14,646 nucleotides of DNA from Dechloromonas sp. GTDB taxonomy: Bacteria; Pseudomonadota; Gammaproteobacteria; Burkholderiales; Rhodocyclaceae. The notes under the pieces are model-generated. The model was given only the letters and a program-made list of their open reading frames with translations, was not told the DNA's origin and did not search any database. Position 1 is the first letter of the stretch, and every line of letters begins with the position of its first letter. The DNA lies in contig CP054864.1 of the NCBI GenBank assembly GCA_013363835.1, positions 1,954,057 to 1,968,702 of the forward strand, read 5' to 3'. The position numbers and the translations under genes were made by a program. This document shows positions 1-9,900 of the stretch, piece by piece.

Positions 1-450
1 GGGCAGAGCTTCGGCGAAGCCATCATGTTCATGGAGAAGCCCTACATCGTCTTCGCCCAGGCGCTGACCGACTCGCTACTGCTGCACGTCTCGAAGCAGG
101 CAGTGTTCGACGAACTGGCGCGCGACCACAACCTGTGTCGCAAGATGTTGGCCGGCATGGCCATGCGCCTGCACCAGCTGATGAACGACGTCGAATCCTA
201 CTCGCTACACTCCGGCAAGGAGCGCATCATCGGCTACCTGCTGCGCGAACTGGCCGAAGAAGACCAGAACGGCATCAACGTTGCCGTCACCCTGCCGACC
301 AACAAGGGCGTCATCGCCTCCCGCCTCAATCTGACCCAGGAACATTTCTCGCGCATCCTGCACGAGCTTACCGAACTCGGGTTGATCATCGTCGAAGGCA
401 GAAAAATCCACATTCCGAGCGTGGCAAATCTGAGGAAGCACGAGGGCTAA
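1..450 (+). CDS. Crp/Fnr-family transcriptional regulator, C-terminal part (5' end outside window)
   Basis: The frame is open from base 1 to a TAA at 448-450 and gives 149 residues; the ATG at 25 is internal. The first residues, GQSFGEA, match the conserved GxxFGE segment of the cyclic-nucleotide-binding fold. The rest of the beta-barrel and a long dimerisation helix follow (about residues 30-75). A winged helix-turn-helix comes next: VIASRLNLTQEHFSRILHEL at about 107-126 is the DNA-reading helix pair with the E..SR pattern typical of the family. The effector-sensing N-terminus is missing, so it cannot be assigned to CRP, FNR or DNR type, and whether it had Fe-S cysteines is unknown. The YLLREL...LPTNKGVIASRL wording resembles DNR/NnrR-like members (inference only). 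It converges on the adhesin gene and shares its terminator; regulation of the adhesin by it is possible but not shown. Confidence 0.93.
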   Translation, partial: GQSFGEAIMFMEKPYIVFAQALTDSLLLHVSKQAVFDELARDHNLCRKMLAGMAMRLHQLMNDVESYSLHSGKERIIGYLLRELAEEDQNGINVAVTLPTNKGVIASRLNLTQEHFSRILHELTELGLIIVEGRKIHIPSVANLRKHEG

Positions 451-479
451 GGCATAACCCGTCGCGGACGCAGGCAAGA

Positions 480-507
480 AAAAGGGGCGATGAAATTCGC
501 CCCTTTT
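480..507. terminator. Bidirectional rho-independent terminator between convergent genes
   Basis: An 11-bp perfect stem (aaaaggggcga at 480-490 pairing with tcgcccctttt at 497-507) closes a 6-base loop. The A-run on the left and T-run on the right give a U-tract for transcripts from either side. It lies 30 bases after the regulator stop codon and 57 bases beyond the adhesin stop codon, so it can end both. The remainder of the 113-base gap (451-563) holds nothing else I can recognise. Confidence 0.88.
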
Positions 508-563
508 CCCTTGTCGACCGCAACAGCGTGCCAGCAATACGCCGTGGCCGCCCGGTCAATGTC

Positions 564-908
564 TCAAGGATCGATGCTCTTGATAATTTGCTGCTCGATC
601 AGCACCCTGACTGCCGGATCCTGGGTGTTCAGATAGACGTCGAAATCATGCCCTCCCACTGTCTGGCTGCCGCCCGCCGACCAGGTGCCGCCAACGGTGC
701 TCTTAAGACTCACTGAGTCACCGTTGTCGCCGAGGATGGTCAGCGACTTGCCGGAACCGGTCATGTCGAGCACGTCCTGGACCGACAGATGACCCAAGCT
801 GTGATTCTGGCCAGCCGGCATCAGATCGAAACGTTCTATGTTGCTGGGCTTGACCGGTGAAGTCGAGAAGTCGAGGTTTTCGCCTAGGCGGAATTCGATG
901 GTGTCGAC
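564..908 (-). CDS. Adhesin fragment 16: C-terminal type I secretion signal domain
   Basis: The genuine frame starts at 908 (VDTIEFRLGENLDFS, then NIERFDLMPAGQNHSLGHLS), upstream of the internal ATG at 821. It ends at the adhesin stop. The order GDD.L.YDG...GGVDTIEF, then NIE.fDL, VQDVLDMTG, LTILGDNGDSVSLK, GGHDFDVYL and a hydrophobic, basic-poor end (VRVLIEQQIIKSIDP) is the usual C-terminal layout of large T1SS adhesins. It should carry the uncleaved secretion signal recognised by the ABC transporter. Only one GG-D turn is present, with no series of RTX nonapeptides. Confidence 0.85.
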   Translation of the reverse strand, partial: VDTIEFRLGENLDFSTSPVKPSNIERFDLMPAGQNHSLGHLSVQDVLDMTGSGKSLTILGDNGDSVSLKSTVGGTWSAGGSQTVGGHDFDVYLNTQDPAVRVLIEQQIIKSIDP

Positions 909-3900
909 CCCACCAGCCCATTGAGCGCGCTACCGTCATAGAGCAGCCGGTCGTCCCCGGTCGTTGCCGCCACCGGGTTGATGTCAACGTGCATGCTGGC
1001 ATTGACGACAGCTGACAGGTTGCCACCCGGCGAATCCGCCGTCTGGGCAGTGATTACCAGATCAAAACTGCCATCTTTCTGGATCACGCCCAGACTGCTG
1101 ACTTGTGCCGGGGTGAGGCCTGACAGCGTATAAGTATCGAGGCCGCTGTCGTAGGTCGCCGACAACAGGGAACTGCCGGCGTAAAAGGCCGCGAAACTGC
1201 CCAGCCCCTTGACCGTGATGATCGCTGTTTCCGAACCGTCCATATCCGGCATCGCGCTGTTCAGGTTCAGCGGAACGACCTGCCCTTCGTTGCCGAAAGA
1301 CAGCGTCGGACTGATGAGAATGCCATCGGCCACACCATTGAAGGTGACATCGAAATTCGCCGAAGTGACCGTCTGATCCAGCCCGGTCTCGCCGCTCCAG
1401 ACGTCAGCCGTGACACCGGAAACCGTACCGCTCCAGTTCGGCGGCGGAACCAGCGAAATATAGGCTGGCACCGCGTAAGCGCTGGCCGGAATGCTCCAGA
1501 CGCCGCCACCCATGTTGGTGGCTGCCGTGCCCGGCGCACCGTTGCCGTAATAGACCTGGAAGCCGTCCGGCACGTGCGACAACGTGACCGACTGGATGCG
1601 CTCGCCGGAATCGATCAAGGCCGCCGAAATGGCCAGTTGCACCGCCTGATCTTCCGCACCGGTCACGTTACCGGCACTGAGCGTCACGCCATCATTGACC
1701 TTGTTGATGTCAAAACTTCCGGAAGTCGAGCTGGTCGCCACATTGGCCGCCCCGGTCTCCTGATTCTGGACGAACGCGGTATAGCCGACCGTGCCCGAGG
1801 CATTGGCGGCAGGCTGATAGGTGAGGTTCAGGGTCGCGCCATTACTGACACCATTAAGCACGAAATAAGTGCCATCGGCGATGCCCGAAACACCGGAAAC
1901 GCTCGTCGCCGCCACGGGATTGCCATTGAAGCGCAATACACCGCCGGCAGCTTCCATGCCCGATTCATCCAGCCGCACATAGACCTTGCCGCCCACCACA
2001 TTGGTATTGGCGCCATCTGCCACATTGGACAACGCAATGGAAATCGGGGCCAACGAGTCCTCGCTGACGTTGCTGTCGGTCGCCACCAGCACGATCGGGT
2101 CGGAAACCGGCGTCACCGGCAAGCTGACCGTCAGGTTCGAATCATGCCGGCCACCGCCGTCGTCGTAGGTCGTCAGGGTTGCCGAAAAGCCAAACGGCCC
2201 GGTGTTGCTGTTCGCATTTGCCGGCGCCGTCACGGTGATGCCATTCAGCAAGGCCTGCAGCGCATTGTTGTCGCCAGTACCCTGGGCGCTCCAGACAGGC
2301 GCCCCGCCGACCATGGTCATCATCATGCCGGTCACGACCGTCCCCGCCGGCAGCCCGGTCAGGGTGACGGCAAACGGCGAAGTGCCGCTAATGCTCGCGT
2401 CCAGCAAGGTGTTCAACGTGACTGGCGTGTCCTCGGTCATTGAAGGGACAGCCGGATCCTTCGCCCACGTGGCGATGGTCGCCATGCGTCGTCGGCAGCG
2501 GCGAGGTATCGGAAAACACCGGCGAAGTCTGCAATGTCCAGTTCGTCGTCGACGTCGCCATCGCGCTGGCACCGGTATCCTGCGTGTAAGCGGTGATGCT
2601 GATCGCCTGCGTCAGGCCGGACAACTGCGTAGCCGTGCCGTCGAGCGAGAACTGAACCGCCTGGGTAAGCGATGCGCCGGAGAAAGCCGTGTCGGCCACA
2701 TCCAGAATCCAGCGACCGGTGTTCGGATTACCGGGCGTGTTGCCGATGTACTTGCCACCGACCACGGTGACGCCGATCGGCACGCTATCCACGATGAAGT
2801 AAAGGAGCTTCTCGCTGCCATCGACATCCTTGGCATTGCCGGCATTCGGGTCATTGCTCTGGGTGACCGTCACATTGACCGTCACCACTTCGGTCGACGC
2901 GATCACCCTGTTGACGAAGTCGTTGCTGCTCGTCGTCGCATCGGTCACCGGATTGACCGCGATGCTGAAATTCGTGTCGAACTGCTGCGTCACCGCCGAC
3001 AAGCTGCCGTCATTACTGGGATCGGTAATCGCATAACGAACGCCGAACATGCCATCCGCATCGCTGTTGGCAGATCCCTTGACGAAGACGTTGCCGATAT
3101 CCGAACCCGTGAGCTTGTACCACCCGCCATCAGCCACCAGCGAGGTCAGCGGCGTCGCCCCGAGGTAAAGTGTGAACGGCTTGCCTGCCAGGTCGGCGGC
3201 ATTGATCCAGACGGAAGACAGGGTTTCATTGCTGTCGCCATTCTGGATCTGCAGCGCGAAATCGACCCGGGTCAGCGTATCCTCGCTGGCGGTCGTTGTC
3301 ACATTGATCGTCGCCTCCGGCGACGGCGTCACCTGAAGCGGAACGGTGGTCCAGTTGCCTGTCAGGCTGTTGCCATCGTTCTCCGTGGTGATCGCGCGGA
3401 ACTTGAAGTCGAAGCTGCCGCTGTAGTTATCGGCGAGCACAACGATCCTGGCACTGGCAAATTCCGCAGCAGTGCCTGCCCAAACCCGAGCGGCACCGAC
3501 GCCACCAGTGAAGGTGAGACCTTCGACCGCGAAGCCGGCCGGCAACCCGCTCAGGACGAACGACAGGGTTTCGGACCGTCGCTATCGGTCAGCGCTGCCG
3601 AAGTAATGATGCTGCTGAGCGCGATGCGCTTGGCCCCGGCATCGACCACCGCCTCGGTGGTAACGAACGGCAGGGAAGCGCTCGTGATCGCTAACGAATC
3701 GGCCACGCCACGGACGTCGACCGCAATCGACAGGGCCGTTGGCGACGACGTGCTGGTGACGCCGCCAACCGTATCGATCGAAACGGCCGAGACATTCAGC
3801 GAGAAATCCGTATTGCTGTTCGCGGCGGCTGAATGGCGAGCGACTTGGTCGAGTCGAAATTGGCGATCGTCGCGCTGTTGCCGGTGACGGTCACCGGCGT

Positions 3901-6900
3901 GCCGTCATAGACCAGGGTTGAACCAGCCGGAATGTTGCTGATCGTCACATTGAAGGTTTCCGACGGATCCACGCTGGTGGGTTTGATACGCAGCGGAATC
4001 AGCGAATCTTCGTTACCGGTCACCGAACCGGTCACCGCCAGGGTCACAGCATCGGCCACTGGCGCGATGAAGAGATTGGTCAAGGTGGCGCTGCCGGATA
4101 CGGCGCTGACGCTGGCGCCAGTATCGGGGTCGGTATCGACCGTCCTGGCCTGGACACCGATCGTAACGCCCCGGCGACGTTAGGTGCCGCCATGAACTGG
4201 ACAGTATTCAGGTAGGCCATGGGTATCTCGACCGCAGTACCGTTGTAGGTCAGGACATGCACCCCGCTGCCATCGGTATATCGGAACTGCGAACCGATTG
4301 CGGAACCACCGCTCAGCACCGGCATCAGCAGCGCGAAGGTCTGCTCGCTGCCATCGGCATCCTGGTTAGCCCAGTTTGCCTTGAGGTTGAAGCCGTCGCT
4401 GTTCAGAATGAACCATTGGTCTTCCGCGCCCTGGCTGGTGTGACAAAGCCCGGGGTCATGGTCAGATCGGGCACCAAATCGCCATTGCTGTCGCCACCCA
4501 CGGTCTCGGCCACGGCATTCACCGTGATGGTTTCACTGCGGGTCACCGTCTGGACACTCGTGACCGGCGAACCATTCACCGTCTGGGTGTCGGTCGTCGT
4601 CAGGTCCAGCGAGATCGTCGCATTGGCGCTGCTGTGCGATGGCGGGGTCAGCGTGTAATTGCGGAAATCGCCATTGGAAACTTCACCCGCCGGCACCGTA
4701 TAGGTGGCCACGCCATTGCCAGTGAACACGACAGTACCGGCATCATCCTTCAGCACCCAACCGGTCGGTACATTCTTTACGACGATGCCGGTAATGCTTT
4801 CGCTACCGTCGGTATCGGTCAATGCCACCCTTGCAGGAATTTGACCGCCGTATCTTCCGAAGTGCTGACATTCAAAACCGTCACATCGCCGGCGACCGGA
4901 TTGACGTGCAGGTTGAGCGTGACGCTGTCGGTCTGGGTGAGAGTCGTCACGGTCGAATCGGCGTCCGTGTCCTTGGCACGGAGTGTCACCGTAATGCCGT
5001 TGATGTCGCCACTGAAGTTGGCCGGCGGGATCAAGCTGATCGCCGGCAAGCTGTTGTTATCAACCAGTTGGATGCTTGCCGTGCCAGCCGCGCCAACCAC
5101 TACGCCACTGACCACCGACCCTGCGGCAAGCCTGCCAAGTCGATATAGCGTACTTCGCTACCATCAAGAACGTCGTTGAAAGTCGCCGTAAGCAGAGCTT
5201 TGAGGTCAAGCGCACCGTCTTCCTGAATGGTGGCGTCGTACGGACCGTCCGTGCCGTCGATTTTGAGGACGACATCGTCGGTGACGGCCAGGACTTCAAC
5301 GTGTATGGCACGGTTTGCCTGGTACCGGCAACCGCCGCCAAGCGATTTCCAGTGTCATCGGTCTCAAAGCTGGTGACTCGAAGTGTCATGTCCACATCGT
5401 TGTGCCGGTTGGCTGGCGGGAACAGTGTTAGCGACTCAAATTCCGCACTGGTCAGTTTTATCGCTCCAGCAAAATTGGAATCAGCAGTGAGATTGCTGTA
5501 ATGCACCGATGTATCCAAATTTCCAGAAGCATCAACAATCACGATCCGCATTGTGTTGCTGTTAGTTTTCCTTCGAAGAGAAGCGTTGTTCCATCGGCTT
5601 TGTAAATGAGGGTTCCAGTATCGACACTCTCTAGCGTGATGAATCCAAGGCGTTCCGGATGGTCGTCGGCAAGGGCGCCGGTCTGGTCAACCGCATCCGT
5701 AATGGCAGGCATCTTGAGGTTGAGACTGACCAGAGTATCCTCATTCGTGGTGACACCGGAATGGGCCAGCCACCTAGGCGCATCGGATACCGGCGTCACG
5801 TTCAGGGTCAGCGTGGCAGTCTCAGTCTCGCCAGTGCTGCTGGCAAGCGTATAGGTAATCACCGGTACCGGCCCGCTGTAGTTTGCCTGGTGCGGGGTAA
5901 AGGTGTATGCGCCGTTGCTCGCCATCGTAAGTACGCCGAGGTGCCGCTGGCAGTCGTCACGGTGACTGATGTACCAGGAGGCAATGCGCCAGGCGTAAAT
6001 ACGTCTTGCGAACCGTTGCCGTCACGTCGAGGCTGAAACTGCTGACATTCGTTGTCGCACCCGCATCAGGGTCGAGCGTGTCGTTGCTCAGTACATTGCC
6101 GCCATACACTGTGCCAGCGGCAATGGCGTTTTCGGCAATTGTCAGGCTGTCATTGACGGCGACCACGCCATCGTTGGTGCCGGTGATGGTAATGGTTACG
6201 GGTTGATCGACAAATGCCCCTGGCTGTCGGTGGCCCTGACGGTGTAGGTCAGCGTCAGGGTCTGGCCGGCGGGAATCGAGTTGAAGGCTTCGCTGCCTGA
6301 GTTGAAGGTCCAGGTAATGCCATTTGGTGCATCCTGGGCAACGTTACTGCCTTCACCCCTGAGACCGAGAACATGCCCTTGAGCACAGTGTCGTTGGGGC
6401 GGACCCCGGAATAGGTTCCGCCCACGACAAGGCTATCCACCTTGCTGGCAGCGACGGTGTCCTGAGTATCGACGTCAAAGACGCTCAGCGTGTTGCTGAC
6501 GATGAGACCGCTATTGGTTTCAGTCAGGCTGGCGCTGTCAGCATCACCCGCGCGTACGGTGATGACCGGGGCATCATTGGCACCATTCACCGTGATGGTC
6601 AGGGTCGTGGAACTGGTTGCCCCCTGGCTGTCAGTAATCGTGTAAGTGAAGGTATCTGTAACCGACTGCCCGCGCGCCAGTGCCTGTACCATCGGCTTGC
6701 TGTTGTCCAGCGTATAGGTGTAGCTGCCATCGGCGGCAATGCTGACGCTGCCGTAGGTGCCCGCGACGCTGGTAGCGACGTTTCCGCTGGCGCTGGCCAA
6801 ACTGCCGGCTGCGACACCAATGACCGCCAAAGTCGCCTTGTCGCCGGAATCTACATCGGTGTCATTGGTCAGCACGTTGCCGCTGACGATAGTGGTAGCG

Positions 6901-9900
6901 GGATTGCCGTCGTCGTAGCCAGGATGGTCGGCCGCATCCTCAGTTACTGTCCGCGTATCTGCGACCGCAACCGGCACATCGTTGGTGCCGTTGAGGGTGA
7001 TGGTGATGCTCTGGTCGACGTAGGCACCGAAGTCGTCAGTGACCCGCGCCGTGTAGGTCTGGGTGACGCTCTGCCCTTCCTTGAGTGCCTGCGTGGCGGC
7101 CAGGGTGTTGTCCAGGGTGTAGGTCCACACGCCAGTGCTCGCATCGAGCACCAGGTTGCCGTAGGTGGTGCTCGGCGTGCCTTGCAGGCTCCAGGTCCGG
7201 GTGGCGCCGCTATCGACGTCGGAGGCCGTGAGCGTGCCGGTGGCGCTGGGCGTGCCGGGAACGGCGGTACCGTTATCCAGGTGCCCGGCTTCGCTGACGC
7301 TGCCTTGCGTCGCAGCCACAGTGTTGGTGATCACCGGCACATCGTTGGTGCCGTTGAGGGTGATGGTGATGCTCTGGTCGACGTAGGCACCGAAGTCGTC
7401 AGTGACCCGCGCCGTGTAGGTCTGGGTGACGCTCTGCCCTTCCTTGAGTGCCTGCGTGGCGGCCAGGGTGTTGTCCAGGGTGTAGGTCCACACGCCAGTG
7501 CTCGCATCGAGCACCAGGTTGCCGTAGGTGGTGCTCGGCGTGCCTTGCAGGCTCCAGGTCCGGGTGGCGCCGCTATCGACGTCGGAGGCCGTGAGCGTGC
7601 CGGTGGCGCTGGGCGTGCCGGGAACGGCGGTACCGTTATCCAGGTGCCCGGCTTCGCTGACGCTGCCTTGCGTCGCAGCCACAGTGTTGGTGATCACCGG
7701 CACATCGTTGGTGCCGTTGAGGGTGATGGTGATGCTCTGGTCGACGTAGGCACCGAAGTCGTCAGTGACCCGCGCCGTGTAGGTCTGGGTGACGCTCTGC
7801 CCTTCCTTGAGTGCCTGCGTGGCGGCCAGGGTGTTGTCCAGGGTGTAGGTCCACACGCCAGTGCTCGCATCGAGCACCAGGTTGCCGTAGGTGGTGCTCG
7901 GCGTGCCTTGCAGGCTCCAGGTCCGGGTGGCGCCGCTATCGACGTCGGAGGCCGTGAGCGTGCCGGTGGCGCTGGGCGTGCCGGGAACGGCGGTACCGTT
8001 ATCCAGGTGCCCGGCTTCGCTGACGCTGCCTTGCGTCGCAGCCACAGTGTTGGTGATCACCGGCACATCGTTGGTGCCGTTGAGGGTGATGGTGATGCTC
8101 TGGTCGACGTAGGCACCGAAGTCGTCAGTGACCCGCGCCGTGTAGGTCTGGGTGACGCTCTGCCCTTCCTTGAGTGCCTGCGTGGCGGCCAGGGTGTTGT
8201 CCAGGGTGTAGGTCCACACGCCAGTGCTCGCATCGAGCACCAGGTTGCCGTAGGTGGTGCTCGGCGTGCCTTGCAGGCTCCAGGTCCGGGTGGCGCCGCT
8301 ATCGACGTCGGAGGCCGTGAGCGTGCCGGTGGCGCTGGGCGTGCCGGGAACGGCGGTACCGTTATCCAGGTGCCCGGCTTCGCTGACGCTGCCTTGCGTC
8401 GCAGCCACAGTGTTGGTGATCACCGGCACATCGTTGGTGCCGTTGAGGGTGATGGTGATGCTCTGGTCGACGTAGGCACCGAAGTCGTCAGTGACCCGCG
8501 CCGTGTAGGTCTGGGTGACGCTCTGCCCTTCCTTGAGTGCCTGCGTGGCGGCCAGGGTGTTGTCCAGGGTGTGGTCCACACGCCAGTGCTCGCATCGAGC
8601 ACCAGGTTGCCGTAGGTGGTGCTCGGCGTGCCTTGCAGGCTCCAGGTCCGGGTGGCGCCGCTATCGACGTCGGAGGCCGTGAGCGTGCCGGTGGCGCTGG
8701 GCGTGCCGGGAACGGCGGTACCGTTATCCAGGTGCCCGGCTTCGCTGACGCTGCCTTGCGTCGCAGCCACAGTGTTGGTGATCACCGGCACATCGTTGGT
8801 GCCGTTGAGGGTGATGGTGATGCTCTGGTCGACGTAGGCACCGAAGTCGTCAGTGACCCGCGCCGTGTAGGTCTGGGTGACGCTCTGCCCTTCCTTGAGT
8901 GCCTGCGTGGCGGCCAGGGTGTTGTCCAGGGTGTAGGTCCACACGCCAGTGCTCGCATCGAGCACCAGGTTGCCGTAGGTGGTGCTCGGCGTGCCTTGCA
9001 GGCTCCAGGTCCGGGTGGCGCCGCTATCGACGTCGGAGGCCGTGAGCGTGCCGGTGGCGCTGGGCGTGCCGGGAACGGCGGTACCGTTATCCAGGTGCCC
9101 GGCTTCGCTGACGCTGCCTTGCGTCGCAGCCACAGTGTTGGTGATCACCGGCACATCGTTGGTGCCGTTGAGGGTGATGGTGATGCTCTGGTCGACGTAG
9201 GCACCGAAGTCGTCAGTGACCCGCGCCGTGTAGGTCTGGGTGACGCTCTGCCCTTCCTTGAGTGCCTGCGTGGCGGCCAGGGTGTTGTCCAGGGTGTAGG
9301 TCCACACGCCAGTGCTCGCATCGAGCACCAGGTTGCCGTAGGTGGTGCTCGGCGTGCCTTGCAGGCTCCAGGTCCGGTGGCGCCGCTATCGACGTCGGAG
9401 GCCGTGAGCGTGCCGGTGGCGCTGGGCGTGCCGGGAACGGCGGTACCGTTATCCAGGTGCCCGGCTTCGCTGACGCTGCCTTGCGTCGCAGCCACAGTGT
9501 TGGTGATCACCGGCACATCGTTGGTGCCGTTGAGGGTGATGGTGATGCTCTGGTCGACGTAGGCACCGAAGTCGTCAGTGACCCGCGCCGTGTAGGTCTG
9601 GGTGACGCTCTGCCCTTCCTTGAGTGCCTGCGTGGCGGCCAGGGTGTTGTCCAGGGTGTAGGTCCACACGCCAGTGCTCGCATCGAGCACCAGGTTGCCG
9701 TAGGTGGTGCTCGGCGTGCCTTGCAGGCTCCAGGTCCGGGTGGCGCCGCTATCGACGTCGGAGGCCGTGAGCGTGCCGGTGGCGCTGGGCGTGCCGGGAA
9801 CGGCGGTACCGTTATCCAGGTGCCCGGCTTCGCTGACGCTGCCTTGCGTCGCAGCCACAGTGTTGGTGATCACCGGCACATCGTTGGTGCCGTTGAGGGT

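Noticed and set aside
135-716. Plus-strand frame 135-716 and minus-strand frame 205-537 at the left edge.
   Set aside because: Both overlap the Crp/Fnr coding sequence in other frames and run across the terminator hairpin; neither shows recognisable protein features.
718-1026. A 102-codon minus-strand frame near the adhesin C-terminus.
   Set aside because: It overlaps the C-terminal signal domain in a different frame and reads as Arg/Ser-rich shadow sequence. The genuine frame passes from the 884-2572 segment to the 564-908 segment with one restored base near 910.
1574-3887. Long plus-strand open frames (1574-2443 and 2202-3887) opposite the adhesin.
   Set aside because: They are Arg/His-rich translations antisense to clear Ig-like domains in GC-rich DNA, with no family-like motifs and no ribosome binding site seen.
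6924-8615. A 563-codon open frame on the plus strand with a repeated 121-residue unit (and related frames at 8537-9562 and 9262-10281).
   Set aside because: It is the antisense shadow of the VCBS array. The 363-bp repeat length is a multiple of three, so any stop-free antisense frame stays open through every copy. It has no recognisable domain or start context.
6969-9870. CRISPR or satellite-type array.
   Set aside because: The repeats are 363 bp, contiguous, without spacers, and code in frame for a VCBS domain on the minus strand.
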